This document shows positions 1 to 9,306 of a stretch of DNA of 64,000 nucleotides, one piece after another. This DNA is from Paenibacillus pabuli (GTDB taxonomy: Bacteria > Bacillota > Bacilli > Paenibacillales > Paenibacillaceae): the NCBI RefSeq assembly GCF_023101145.1, contig NZ_CP073714.1:7537166-7601165 (forward strand), written 5' to 3'. Under the pieces are notes generated by a model, which worked only from the letters and a program-made list of their open reading frames with translations, was not told where the DNA came from and did no database searches. The first letter of the stretch is position 1. Each line of letters opens with the position of its first letter. The position numbers and the translations under genes were made by a program.

Positions 1-381
1 ATGTCGATGGCGATGTCCACGTGTTCTTTGCATACAACGTACATCCGTTCAAGCATCCTTTCTGTATCCAGCTATGCTCCCGATTCACAACCGCTTATCC
101 ATACAGGATAGCCACTTCTCTGTTCTATCACACCTGCCGCGGAAAAGAAACCCCTAGCCCCCATTTATCGTGTCCAACTTCCACCATTCTTCTCATTTCG
201 GCAAAAACAACACCAAAAAGGCGTCACTTCTCGACGCCCCTGGCATCCCAAAGTAACACTTCTCTAGTTTCCATATCTATTCCGATCATTCACAACTAAT
301 CAAGTTTACTGCACATCTGGAATTCACCCGTTCGAGTCCATCCTATTTTAATCCATCTTCAACGGATATCCATCATCATTC
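1..381. other. Left edge, no supported gene
   Basis: I see no convincing gene here. A plus-strand reading frame at 21-299 has no ribosome site and a composition typical of an antisense shadow. The only structured element is the minus-strand terminator at 215-238. Confidence 0.6.
215..238 (-). terminator. Rho-independent terminator after the lipoprotein gene
   Basis: Read on the minus strand, the stem GGCGTC (loop GAGAAGT) GACGCC is followed directly by TTTTT. It lies about 145 bases beyond the lipoprotein stop and is the first terminator-like structure on that strand. Confidence 0.6.
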
Positions 382-903
382 TTACTCCAGCCCCGACTGC
401 GCCTTCGTCAGCAGCTTGCCGCCTTGGAATGCGATTACTGCATTGGCTCCCGAACCCCCGGTGCCCTTATAGTTGTAGACCACCATATTTTCTGCTTCGC
501 TCAATGCCTCGCCTTCCCCTCCGAGGATATCGATAACTTCCTCTACCGTCATCCCCACTTCAAGCTTTTCATACTGGGCAAACGTAATCAGCACCCCATC
601 GCCCTTCCCAGCCGATCCGTTGTTTCCCGAACCAACAGGTGCTTTACCGTCAGGCACATTCACCGCAATCACGGTGGACCTCAGCTCCTCCAGCTTTTTC
701 TCCAGATCCGCGATCTTTTTGTTCTGCTCACTATTCTTCTCGCTCTGGTCCGCAAGCTTCTTCTCCAGACCTGTAATCTGCTCCTGTAAACCATTAACAT
801 CAGCAGACCCTGATGTGGACACCTCAGAAGTACATGCGGACAAAACAAACAGCGCAGATACTAGACTGGTTCCCCCCAACATGGTTTTCCCCAAACGTTT
901 CAT
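382..903 (-). CDS. Lipoprotein with coiled coil and SmpA/BLIP-like C-terminal domain
   Basis: Function unknown. The chosen ATG gives MKRLGKTMLGG and lies behind AAGGGG; an upstream in-frame start lacks such a site. Residues 1-24 form a lipoprotein signal ending in the lipobox LSAC, so the protein should be lipid-anchored outside the membrane. Residues about 35-75 are a charged heptad-like coiled coil (repeated DLEKKLEEL-type segments), then a Gly/Ser/Asn linker. The last 60 residues (YEKLEVGMTVEEVIDILGG onward) resemble the small alpha/beta repeat of SmpA/OmlA and beta-lactamase-inhibitor-like folds. It stands alone, with terminators on both sides. The lipoprotein call is firm; a binding role on the cell surface is inference. 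Confidence 0.8.
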   Translation of the reverse strand: MKRLGKTMLGGTSLVSALFVLSACTSEVSTSGSADVNGLQEQITGLEKKLADQSEKNSEQNKKIADLEKKLEELRSTVIAVNVPDGKAPVGSGNNGSAGKGDGVLITFAQYEKLEVGMTVEEVIDILGGEGEALSEAENMVVYNYKGTGGSGANAVIAFQGGKLLTKAQSGLE

Positions 904-1136
904 TTGAACTAACCCCTTCCACTCCAAATTAAGAATACAGCAGATCGACAATCAGATGTTATTCGCACATTACAGCCTTACAGCCGACATCACCAACACA
1001 TTCCCAACAGTTTACCATAATCAGCACCCTCTATAATAGAGACTTTGGCTCTGGTCCTAACCGATCATATGATGACGACAACATACCCGCTGTGTACTCA
1101 TGATTCCGATCTATAAGTGATTCAACATTTTTGCAA

Positions 1137-1175
1137 TAAAAAAGAGCCGACCAACAAGTTGATCGGCTCTTTTTT
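1137..1175 (-). terminator. Terminator at the end of the wal operon (bidirectional shape)
   Basis: AGAGCCGA and TCGGCTCT (1143-1150 and 1163-1170) form the stem, flanked by A-runs and T-runs on both sides. It sits about 60 bases beyond the htrA stop and would end the minus-strand walR-htrA transcript. Confidence 0.8.
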
Positions 1176-1233
1176 AGAAACCTATTAATGCTTATGAACC
1201 TGTGCCATGTACTACATGAAAAGCCATTCCCTT

Positions 1234-2511
1234 TTACTCCGGTTTATCGGTCAGCTTCACCGACACCTTCTCGGCGTTGCCGTCCCGGTAAAAGGTAATT
1301 TCAATCGTATCGCCGATCTTCTTCTTATCGTACAGATATTTCCGCAGATCAAGCGTAGAGGTAATTTTTTGCCCATCAAATTCCGTAATGACATCATTCA
1401 GCTTCATGCCCGCTTCAGATGCCGGACCAGACGCCTCCAGCACAACCACACCGCTGTCCACGTGGGATGGCAGCTTCAGGTCTTTACGCTGCTCGTCATC
1501 CAGTGGAGCATATGGATTGCTCAGATCGACAGTGTATACACCCAGATATGGACGAGACACTTTGCCGTTCAGCAGCAGGGAATCGACCGTTTTCATCACT
1601 TCGTTCATTGGAATCGCAAAGCCCAGACCTTCAACGCCTGTATCCGAGATTTTCATCGTGTTGATGCCGACCAATTTGCCGTTCAGATCAGCCAGCGCAC
1701 CGCCGCTGTTGCCTTCGTTAATCGCCGCATCTGTCTGGATCACGTTTTGTTCCCAGTCGTACACACCATCCTGATTAATGGACACTGGAAGTATACGATC
1801 TGTATAACTGACAATACCTGACGTCAGCGTGCCGCCCAGACCGAGTGGATTCCCGATCGCCAGCACCGTTTGGCCGCGCTGGAGTTTACTGGAATCGCCA
1901 AGCTCTGCGGCTGGACCGATGCCCTTCTCATCCTGCACGGACAATACCGCAATGTCACTCACCCGGTCCTTGCCCACCAGCTTCGCCTTATGCGTTTCAC
2001 CGTCCACCGTAACAATCTCCAGATCACTCGCACCTTCCACGACGTGATGATTGGTCATGATGTAGGCTTTGCCATCTTCCTTCTTGAAAATGACCCCTGA
2101 CCCCAACGCGGAATCTTCCATCGACAGGCTGCTGCCCGTTTTATGATTCACGATGCTCACCACAGAAGGGCGAACCTTCGCCGCTGCCTGAATAATGCGG
2201 TCATACGGATCAGCCGCCTGCGCTGTCGGTGTACCGCCTCCGCCGTTCCCTGCAGCGTTCGCCAGAGGTAATGCGGCGGGCTGCATGATAAAGCTGAACA
2301 GCGAAACGGTCACGATGGAGCTAATTACTGAACTGATCACCGCTACCTTGACCGTGGAGCTAAAGCCCGAGCGTGACTTGCGTGGATTCTGCCAGCGGTC
2401 CCGTCCCCTGCCCCTGCCTCCAGGGCGAATGATCTGAAGTTTACCTTTCTGTTCAGGTTCGGCGCGTCTTGATACTTTGGTTGAATAAAAATCGTCTCCA
2501 AACAATCCCAT
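1234..2511 (-). CDS. htrA: Membrane-anchored HtrA-type serine protease with PDZ domain
   Basis: Degrades damaged exported proteins at the outer face of the membrane (DegP/HtrA family). The ATG giving MGLFGDDFY was chosen because GGGGAGAGG precedes it; an upstream in-frame ATG at 2580 has no ribosome site. A basic cytoplasmic tail is followed by one membrane segment at residues about 53-77. The trypsin-like domain shows His156 (TNHHVV), Asp186 (VSDIAVL) and Ser269 (NEGNSGGA). One PDZ domain covers about residues 315-420. It is the last gene of the walR-walK-yycH-yycI-yycJ-htrA series, a position known in Bacillales (HtrC/YycK). A 950-base gap with a palindromic repeat separates it from yycJ, so it may have its own promoter. 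Confidence 0.93.
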   Translation of the reverse strand: MGLFGDDFYSTKVSRRAEPEQKGKLQIIRPGGRGRGRDRWQNPRKSRSGFSSTVKVAVISSVISSIVTVSLFSFIMQPAALPLANAAGNGGGGTPTAQAADPYDRIIQAAAKVRPSVVSIVNHKTGSSLSMEDSALGSGVIFKKEDGKAYIMTNHHVVEGASDLEIVTVDGETHKAKLVGKDRVSDIAVLSVQDEKGIGPAAELGDSSKLQRGQTVLAIGNPLGLGGTLTSGIVSYTDRILPVSINQDGVYDWEQNVIQTDAAINEGNSGGALADLNGKLVGINTMKISDTGVEGLGFAIPMNEVMKTVDSLLLNGKVSRPYLGVYTVDLSNPYAPLDDEQRKDLKLPSHVDSGVVVLEASGPASEAGMKLNDVITEFDGQKITSTLDLRKYLYDKKKIGDTIEITFYRDGNAEKVSVKLTDKPE

Positions 2512-3284
2512 CGTGATCCTCTCCCCTTCGTTGTCACGCATCAAGACCTGACTGCCGCCTAATTGTTTTCGCATGGCCAACGACTTTGTCCTTACGTTAC
2601 CCCACTCCGGCCACAGCCGAGCTTCCGATCGCTGTTATCCCCGGATTTCCTCGATCCCTTTCCACAGGGTGAAATCCGGTGATAGCGTATCCTTCCGAAG
2701 CAGCTTTCTTTCAAAAAGCTTTCAAGCGAACGCTTCGCTTCTCCATCTCGTTCTGTGTCCTCCGTTACGCGGTTACCGTAAATACCAACTCATTCTTCCA
2801 TGCTTTCTTGCATGTTATAAAAAATCGTTTTTCATATCGCTGCCATCCCCGCTAACTCGGAATGAAGCGTCTATGTACAACAGAACGGGCATCCCATTCT
2901 GCCTGTGACTCTATCAGAAATGCTCTAGCATTCTACGACATGCCTTTTTGCACACAAATCAGCCTCTACTATAAAGCTCCCTATATACTAAACACGCCAA
3001 ATCTTAAAAAGTTGCATAATTACGAAGATTAACGGAAATTTCCGCTATAACGTGCTTAACCAAAAAAGGTCTATAGTATCTATCACCACAAAATCCGGTT
3101 CGCTAAGCGCAATTTTCCCTATTCCCGCGAACTTTTCCGTCTTTATATAGCAAAAAGCAGCCCCTGGTTCAGCATACACTTCCCTTACGTGTAATTATAG
3201 CGGCAAAAAGAGGAATGTTTTCCACCCAGCCTGACTACAATAATAGTAAAAGACAATTCGAAGCTTCATAGAAGGAGGATTCAC
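2512..3284. other. Intergenic region between htrA and a small plus-strand gene
   Basis: About 770 bases without a gene. It holds one copy of the palindromic repeat (2622-2684). The part from about 2940 to 3270 is AT-rich and is where promoters for the divergent genes would lie, but I could not pick a clear one. Confidence 0.5.
2622..2684. repeat. Intergenic palindromic repeat, copy 1
   Basis: Starts CTTCCGATCGCTGTTATC and contains CCGGATTTC (2641-2649) facing GAAATCCGG (2671-2679), extended by TATC/GATA outside one mismatched pair. A near-identical element in the same orientation is at 5093-5156. Both are followed by a GCG(A/C)GCGCTTCGCTTCT-like tail (copy 1 about 2726-2742). Confidence 0.75.
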
Positions 3285-3500
3285 ATGATGGATCGCACGC
3301 GTACACTTACGGCCATGGATGAAGTTCATATGGCGGCCAAGCTGGCCGATCTCAAGGAAGAGCATTACCGCAACACTCTTGCCCTAAGCACCATAATTGA
3401 ACTGCTTGTCGACAAAGGCATTCTGACCCGCGAAGAAGTGGAGCGTAAAGCCGCCGAACTCGACAGCTTTATGGCTCACCCACCCTATCCCATGGCGTAG
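3285..3500 (+). CDS. Small conserved-looking protein, function unknown
   Basis: A 71-residue protein I do not recognise. An ideal ribosome site, AGAAGGAGGATTCAC, precedes the tandem ATGATG, and that is the main reason to accept it. It is predicted to be helical, with a charged first half, then TREEVERKAAELD and a short proline-rich tail. No signal peptide or membrane segment. It is one of the few plus-strand genes, convergent with yycJ and overlapping its 3' end by 32 bases. No cysteines or catalytic motif are evident. Confidence 0.65.
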   Translation: MMDRTRTLTAMDEVHMAAKLADLKEEHYRNTLALSTIIELLVDKGILTREEVERKAAELDSFMAHPPYPMA

Positions 3501-4275
3501 GCCGGTCATAATACGTATCACAGAGCTTGAACTCATGATCCCGATAAAAGCATCCACGGCTCTCCATCGCATCACGCACGCTCATTTTGGCCAAATCCAT
3601 CATATTATGATCCCGGCTCAAATGTGCCAGATACGTGCGCTTGATGCGTCCGTTCATCAGTTCACTAAGCGCAGCTCCCGCCGCTTCGTTCGACAAATGC
3701 CCAATGTCGCTCAGAATGCGGCGCTTGGTGTTCCATGGATACCGTCCCATACGCAGCAATTCGACATCATGGTTCGCCTCCAGCACAAGTACATCCGAAT
3801 CCGAGATTGCATCGCGAACCTTGTCGCTCATATATCCGAGATCCGTCGCCACGGACAACTTCTCACTGCCATCATCGAATGTGTACCCTACCGGTTCCGC
3901 CGCATCATGGGAGATCCCGAAGGATTCCACACGCAGGGAGCCAAAATCATGCTTTTCCCCGGTCTCAAATATCCTACGGTTCTCCTCTGGGATCGCCCCA
4001 ACGGACTTCTCCAGTGCCGCCCACGTACTCGTATTTGCATAGATTGGTAAATTATATTTCCGAGACATCGCGCCTAGTCCTTTAATGTGATCGGAATGTT
4101 CATGTGTCACCAGAATCCCGTCCAGTTCCGTTCCCGAAATCTCCCGTTCCAGGAACAATGCCTCCAGCCGCTTCGCACTAAGACCCGCATCAATCATGAG
4201 GGACGTGCCCCCATGCTGTATAACTGTGGCATTCCCTGTCGAACCGCTGGATAACACGGTAAAATATATCCCCAT
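3469..4275 (-). CDS. yycJ: Metallo-beta-lactamase-fold hydrolase YycJ/WalJ
   Basis: 268 residues of the metallo-beta-lactamase fold. Motif THEHSDHIKGL (residues about 57-67) gives the HxHxDH zinc site; later ligands are in SVATDLGYMSD and the HL/HD pairs near HLSRDHN. WalJ proteins are reported to link cell wall and cell division with replication, and may act as 5' exonucleases; the substrate here is inference. The ATG follows AGGGGAG and starts six bases beyond the yycI stop, so the two are probably translated together. Confidence 0.92.
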   Translation of the reverse strand: MGIYFTVLSSGSTGNATVIQHGGTSLMIDAGLSAKRLEALFLEREISGTELDGILVTHEHSDHIKGLGAMSRKYNLPIYANTSTWAALEKSVGAIPEENRRIFETGEKHDFGSLRVESFGISHDAAEPVGYTFDDGSEKLSVATDLGYMSDKVRDAISDSDVLVLEANHDVELLRMGRYPWNTKRRILSDIGHLSNEAAGAALSELMNGRIKRTYLAHLSRDHNMMDLAKMSVRDAMESRGCFYRDHEFKLCDTYYDRPTPWDRVGEP

Positions 4276-4281
4276 AACGCA

Positions 4282-5025
4282 TTACTCCCCTGGTTTGTCT
4301 GTCTTGGGACTGAATACATCCCCGCTGATGCCCTGCACGTACAACACTTCGCCACTTTCCAGCACGAACCGCCAAGCCGGCATCGCCACCTGCATATCTG
4401 AATTGAACAACTGGCCATAATAGCCCAACTGAATATCTTTGACAATCGCATCATTGGGCAAAAAGTTCTCGATCAGCGTACCCAGCGCCTTCGACGCCGG
4501 AAGCACCTGCTGATCGCTCTCCTCCGCTGTCGTAATCCGCACCGGAGTCTGACGGTACCCCGTAATTTTCTGGTCGCTGTAGAATAGCTCCAGACTAACA
4601 TTGAAGAGCGGCCATTTGCCATCCACCAACGGGTGAAGCACAAAAGCCCCATCCTCTGCCATCAGCTGATCCCACCGATACGTACCGATCTGGGGAATCT
4701 CGTCCTGCAATGCATCCTCCAGTTCACTTTGCGAGAAGATCAATTTGCTGTCCACAGGTTTTTCCAGTTCAACCTCAATACCTGCCTTGTTATCTTCGAT
4801 GAACTCATACGACAGCTTCGGCAGCTTCGGCGTCTCGTTCGGAATAGGAGCCAGCACCTGAATGCCCTTCTCCTCCATCGCCTGCTGTGTATTATCCGCC
4901 AGCGAGGTGAAGTCCAGATTGGCTCCGGCCGTCTCCCGCGCATCCATCCAGATCTGGTAACCCAGCACCAGATTGAGCAGCAGGAAGGCATAGATCAATA
5001 CATTTTTCGCCCGTCCCCAATCCAA
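4282..5025 (-). CDS. yycI: WalK regulatory membrane protein YycI (TTG start)
   Basis: YycI and YycH are single-pass membrane proteins that bind WalK and restrain its kinase activity. The frame is open upstream to an ATG at 5043, but codons 2-4 of that reading (AAG GAG GTG) are the ribosome site itself. The real start is therefore the TTG at 5025, giving MDWGRAKN like the MDWNKTK start of B. subtilis YycI. A membrane segment covers residues 8-25; the remaining 220 residues are extracytoplasmic. Copy 2 of the palindromic repeat lies in the gap upstream. Confidence 0.9.
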   Translation of the reverse strand: MDWGRAKNVLIYAFLLLNLVLGYQIWMDARETAGANLDFTSLADNTQQAMEEKGIQVLAPIPNETPKLPKLSYEFIEDNKAGIEVELEKPVDSKLIFSQSELEDALQDEIPQIGTYRWDQLMAEDGAFVLHPLVDGKWPLFNVSLELFYSDQKITGYRQTPVRITTAEESDQQVLPASKALGTLIENFLPNDAIVKDIQLGYYGQLFNSDMQVAMPAWRFVLESGEVLYVQGISGDVFSPKTDKPGE

Positions 5026-5092
5026 AACATTCACCTCCTTCATTTGATAAATACGACTACTATCACACTTACCACTCCGTGGTCAGAACAAC

Positions 5093-5156
5093 CTTCCGAT
5101 CGCTGTTATCCCCAGATTTCTTGATTCCCTTTTCCTAAGAGAGAAATCCGGAGATA
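5093..5156. repeat. Intergenic palindromic repeat, copy 2
   Basis: Matches copy 1 at 2622-2684 from CTTCCGATCGCTGTTATCCCC through GAAATCCGGAGATA, with several substitutions in the loop and one in the left arm. The arms are GATTTCT (from 5115) and AGAAATC (5142-5148) with TATC/GATA outside. GCGAGCGCTTCGCTTCT follows at about 5160. It fills the yycH-yycI gap. Confidence 0.75.
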
Positions 5157-5257
5157 AAGGCGAGCGCTTCGCTTCTTCAGGTTTTTCCTGCCCCCTCCGT
5201 TAACGTGTGATCTTAAACCTCGTCCGGATATCAAATGACTTCATATCCTATAACCCA

Positions 5258-6538
5258 TCAGGAAACGGTGGTTTCCTCACCGTTTCCGAAGCGGATTACC
5301 CATACCGGAATCAGCTTCAGCCCGTCCTCAATGCTGGATGGACGGTACGCCGGATACACGTCTACGACCTTGCGGTTGGTCCCTGCCACCTTCTGGATGA
5401 GCGCCTTCAGCTTGTCCCCGCCCGGCAGGGTAACTGATTTCTTCGTCTCCGCGCCTTCGTTCAGATATTCGAGCGAACGTTCATAGCTGGACACCGTCTC
5501 CTGCTGCATCTCCATGCTGATCGTGCCGAACCTGAACTGCATCGAGTCCATAATCGGGAAGCTGCTGTAATATTGCTGGAACTGAAGCTTTGTCTTCGTA
5601 TCGGTTGTATCCAGCATCATGCGGGAACGACCTTTCCAGCCGCCATGCTGATTCACAAAATCAACTGCGGACAGCGCGTCCTTCGCTGCATCAATCTGTC
5701 CCGCTGGCGGTGCCGCCGGATCGGTGTAGCTAATCCAGCGCTGCTCTTGCTTCACTTGCAGACTTCGTTTGCTGTCCGTATAGATTTCCGATCCATCCTT
5801 TTCCCGGATGTTTCGAGTCATACTTGGATCAAAGAACAGGCTGCGCTGCATTTGCTCGACAGTGAACTGGCCTGTGGGCACATCAGCCTCGATCGTCTCC
5901 AGTTCTTCTGCCGGGATATAATATCCCCCGTCCATCAGCATATAAGGTGTCCAGCTGCTGCCGAAGTCGACATGCTGCTGCACATCCTGTACCGTTAGAT
6001 CCGCCTGCGTTGCCTCGTAGACCACATCACCTTTGGCGCTGAAGAATAGCGCGTGAGCCTTGGTTTCATTTTTGGCCGTATAGATCGAGATCCGATTAAT
6101 CGTCTCCCCCTGAAAGAGAGAGTCTGTCCCTAGTCGCATCACGCGCTGTAATAACGCAACAGGTATGCCTTCCTTGAACGACAGCTCAAAGCCGGGGTTC
6201 TCCTTACGAATCTGATCCCAGTTGACAGACTGCACGCTCCGACGCTGAAAATCATCAAACGTACGGCCCTGCAACCGTGAATAGATCAACTGATAGAACG
6301 TATTACCCGGATAAAATACCGTATGTTTGTCGGCTCCCAGGTGAATAACCATCTGATCAGGAAAAATTAAATCTTCAATATTACGCTCCTGGCCCATATT
6401 CTCGGTCTTTACATAGTTCGTCTCTGAAGTCACGATCGAATCGCCCCCACCGGGCAAACGATAGATCAGGAAGTAGCTTTGTACCAAACTGGCAACGACG
6501 AGGGAAGCAAGCACCAAAGATTTAATCCGCTCTTTCAA
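5258..6538 (-). CDS. yycH: WalK regulatory membrane protein YycH (TTG start)
   Basis: 426 residues; with YycI it forms the membrane complex that modulates WalK. AAGGAGG lies eight bases before a TTG at 6536-6538, giving MKERIKSLVLASLVVASLVQ; the longer frame starting at GTG 6559 would translate through that ribosome site, so I prefer TTG. One membrane segment at residues 6-25; the rest is predicted outside the cell. It overlaps the 3' end of walK by 17 bases, so translation is probably coupled. Confidence 0.92.
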   Translation of the reverse strand: MKERIKSLVLASLVVASLVQSYFLIYRLPGGGDSIVTSETNYVKTENMGQERNIEDLIFPDQMVIHLGADKHTVFYPGNTFYQLIYSRLQGRTFDDFQRRSVQSVNWDQIRKENPGFELSFKEGIPVALLQRVMRLGTDSLFQGETINRISIYTAKNETKAHALFFSAKGDVVYEATQADLTVQDVQQHVDFGSSWTPYMLMDGGYYIPAEELETIEADVPTGQFTVEQMQRSLFFDPSMTRNIREKDGSEIYTDSKRSLQVKQEQRWISYTDPAAPPAGQIDAAKDALSAVDFVNQHGGWKGRSRMMLDTTDTKTKLQFQQYYSSFPIMDSMQFRFGTISMEMQQETVSSYERSLEYLNEGAETKKSVTLPGGDKLKALIQKVAGTNRKVVDVYPAYRPSSIEDGLKLIPVWVIRFGNGEETTVS

Positions 6539-8372
6539 GGTGCTCACCTCCTTCCTCACGCATCGGAAGCGTGAACGTTACCGTCGTCCCCACGTCCACC
6601 TCGGACTCCAGTGAGATATGACCATCATGAGCCTTCACAATTTCCCGGGCAATGGACAATCCAAGCCCTGTACCGCCCATGCTGCGGGAACGGGCCTTGT
6701 CTACGCGGTAAAATCGTTCAAAAATGCGATCCAGATCCCGCTGTGGAATCCCCATGCCCGTATCGGTCACCGATATAGCAAGAGTATGATCATCATTGCG
6801 CCTAGCTGCAATAGTAATTGTGCCGCCTTCGAGCGTGTATTTCAACGCATTGGACACAACATTATCAAGCACCTGGTCGATTTGATCGCGATCCAGCGGA
6901 ACCGCTGGAATCCCGTTCTCTACAGAAAGCACAGGTTGAATATCCTTCTGATGCATCTGGAACGAAAAACGGTCCGACACTTCTTCCAACATCTCCATGA
7001 TGTCGGTTGGCTGTTTGCGCAACATCGCTTCCTTGGAATCGAGTCTGGACAGATGCAGCAAATCCGTAACTAAGCGAATCATGCGCTCTGTCTCATTCTG
7101 GATTACCCCAACAAATCGCCCAGCGAGCTGCGGATCTTCCAGAGCTCCATCATCCAGCGCTTCCGCGTAGCTCTTGATGGTCGTCAGCGGTGTACGTAGC
7201 TCATGAGAGACATTCGCCACGAATTCACGCCGTGATGCTTCCAGTTCTTCCTGCTCCGTAACGTCCTGAAGCACAGCGATCGTGCCTGTGATGCCCAGCT
7301 CACGACGATGAACCGGTGTAAATGTCATGCGGATGACAACGGGATCTTCTTGTCCCGCAGGCGCAATCTGGAGCAGTGTCGAACCTGTAAAGCCACTGGC
7401 TAACGCTTCTGCATCTTCCGGATCGATGCCCAGCAATACGGCAAAGTGCCTTCCTTCAATGTCCGCCGGACGCATGCCCAGAATGCTGCTGGCACGGCGG
7501 TTCACCAGAATGACTTTGCCATATTCGTCTGTTGCGACCACGCCATCGCTCATATTGGTGAGAATGGACGTGAGCTTCTCTTTCTCCTCTTCGTTCTGGG
7601 AGAGTGCATCCCGGAGCCTGCTGGTCATATAGTTGAACGCCCGACTAAGCTGTCCAATCTCATCCGTTCCGAATACAGGGGTCTGCTGGTCGAAGTTGCC
7701 TTCCGCGACCGCCGTCGCCCTTCGTGTGACTTCCTTGATGGGCTGTGTAATCGTATGTGACAGAATGACACCAAGCACTGCAGTTAATACCAAGGCGATC
7801 AAAATACCGGAGATAAAAATCTTGTTAATGCCCTCCATTGTGGCATATAACTCATTCATTGAAGCGGCGATGTAGACCGCGCCGATAATCTTGCCGCCGG
7901 ACAGTACCGGCTTGGCAACGACTTTTTTGCGGACATTATCCTCGTCCACGATATATTCCTCATTGTCCCGAATGCCTTGCAGCGCACGGCTGACAACAGT
8001 CTGGGTGTTTTTGCGCCCAACATAGTCCGAATGGGAACTTAGCGAGGTGGTCAGCACTTTGCCGCTAGCATCCAGCACCTGAATCTCGGCGCCGTTAATG
8101 TTGAACAGATTGTTCACCAATACTCGCAGATTTTCCGTTTTGTCCTCGCCAGCCTCAGCTTCTCCACCAGCCATTGTCTCCCCTACAAGCACAGACAGCA
8201 TTTCAGCCCGTGCCTGCAAATCCTCCGTGAAGTTGCTGGTCAGCGAGTTCTTCATCGCACTGACAAAATAAACGCCGATCAATTGCATTGCAATCAGAAT
8301 CAGCAGTACATAGATAATAATCAATTTCGCCTGAATCGTTCGAAAGAACGAAAATCGCGAGAAACGCCCCAT
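6522..8372 (-). CDS. walK: Sensor histidine kinase WalK
   Basis: Essential kinase that senses the cell wall and phosphorylates WalR. 616 residues in the usual order: membrane segment 16-38, extracytoplasmic PAS-like sensor about 40-185, second membrane segment about 188-208, HAMP 210-262, cytoplasmic PAS about 270-375, HisKA with phospho-acceptor His in VSHELRTPLT, then an HATPase domain with N box (DNVVSNALKYT), G1 (DTGMGIP) and G2 (GGTGLGLSIA). Its ATG overlaps the stop of walR, so the two are coupled. It is directly followed by its regulators yycH and yycI. Confidence 0.97.
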   Translation of the reverse strand: MGRFSRFSFFRTIQAKLIIIYVLLILIAMQLIGVYFVSAMKNSLTSNFTEDLQARAEMLSVLVGETMAGGEAEAGEDKTENLRVLVNNLFNINGAEIQVLDASGKVLTTSLSSHSDYVGRKNTQTVVSRALQGIRDNEEYIVDEDNVRKKVVAKPVLSGGKIIGAVYIAASMNELYATMEGINKIFISGILIALVLTAVLGVILSHTITQPIKEVTRRATAVAEGNFDQQTPVFGTDEIGQLSRAFNYMTSRLRDALSQNEEEKEKLTSILTNMSDGVVATDEYGKVILVNRRASSILGMRPADIEGRHFAVLLGIDPEDAEALASGFTGSTLLQIAPAGQEDPVVIRMTFTPVHRRELGITGTIAVLQDVTEQEELEASRREFVANVSHELRTPLTTIKSYAEALDDGALEDPQLAGRFVGVIQNETERMIRLVTDLLHLSRLDSKEAMLRKQPTDIMEMLEEVSDRFSFQMHQKDIQPVLSVENGIPAVPLDRDQIDQVLDNVVSNALKYTLEGGTITIAARRNDDHTLAISVTDTGMGIPQRDLDRIFERFYRVDKARSRSMGGTGLGLSIAREIVKAHDGHISLESEVDVGTTVTFTLPMREEGGEHLERAD

Positions 8373-9094
8373 TATATCCCCACGCTTTTGGGACTGCGCA
8401 CGAGATAACCCAGCCCGCGGCGAGTCAGAATCGTTTCCGGTTTGCTCGGGTTCTCCTCAATCTTCTCACGCAGACGACGAATCGTAACATCCACGGTACG
8501 CACATCCCCGAAATATTCATATCCCCATACCGCCTGCAGCAGATGTTCACGTGTCATGACCTTGCCAGAATGCTTCGCCATATAATAGAGAAGTTCATAC
8601 TCACGGTGGGTCAGATCCAGCGGTTCGCCGCCTTTGTAAGCTGTATACATGTCCATATCAAACGCCAGATCAAATAAACGCATAACTTGCTTTTCCTCGT
8701 CTTCTGGCGCTTCAGCCGTGATGGCAGGCTTTTGACGTCTGCGCATCTGTGCTTTTACCCGGGCAAGCAGCTCACGCGTACTGAAAGGCTTTGTCACGTA
8801 ATCATCCGCACCCAGCTCCAGACCGAGCACCTTGTCGATCTCGCCATCCTTTGCGGTCAGCATAATGATTGGCATTTCCAGATGGGCACGCACCTCGCGG
8901 CACACATCCATACCATCCTTACCCGGCAGCATCAAATCCAACAGCATCAGATCCGGCTTCTCGGATAACGCCAGTTCAACCGCACGAATGCCATCAAAAG
9001 CGCAGATGACCTCGTACCCCTCTTTTTCCAAATTAAACTTCAGAATGTCCGCAATGGGCTGTTCATCGTCCACCACCAAAATCTTCCCCTGCAT
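8372..9094 (-). CDS. walR: Response regulator WalR
   Basis: OmpR/PhoB-type regulator of peptidoglycan hydrolases. 240 residues. The receiver domain (1-118) has acidic pocket DDE at 9-11, phospho-acceptor Asp in LMLLDLMLPG, and Lys in VTKPFS. The winged-helix DNA-binding domain covers about 135-235 (LTHREYELLYYMA; GDVRTVDVTIRRLREKIE). First gene of the wal operon. One possible target is in the window: a TGTWAH-N5-TGTWAH box upstream of the neighbouring M23 peptidase gene. Confidence 0.97.
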   Translation of the reverse strand: MQGKILVVDDEQPIADILKFNLEKEGYEVICAFDGIRAVELALSEKPDLMLLDLMLPGKDGMDVCREVRAHLEMPIIMLTAKDGEIDKVLGLELGADDYVTKPFSTRELLARVKAQMRRRQKPAITAEAPEDEEKQVMRLFDLAFDMDMYTAYKGGEPLDLTHREYELLYYMAKHSGKVMTREHLLQAVWGYEYFGDVRTVDVTIRRLREKIEENPSKPETILTRRGLGYLVRSPKSVGI

Positions 9095-9306
9095 CGGCTG
9101 TCTTCACCCCTGTATCCTGCTTGATCCGCCTGAGCGGTCTATCTCTCTTCTTTGTCTTATATAAATTGTATTTTTCACGATTTCGTTGACCATAGTGCAT
9201 ATCATATGGCTTGTTGCCTATAGTCTATAGTTTAACATACCTGAAGCACCGTCACATCCCGATCAGGGCCAATATGCACTCCAAACTGAAAAATTTTTAC
9301 AGCAGC

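Noticed and set aside
21..299. 92-codon plus-strand frame at the left edge
   Set aside because: No ribosome site, and it covers a terminator for the opposite strand.
6640..6653. ATTTCCCGGGCAAT, 13 of 14 match to the Noc-binding site
   Set aside because: It falls in the codons for the conserved GLSIAREI motif of WalK, so protein conservation may explain it; Noc sites need genome-wide support.
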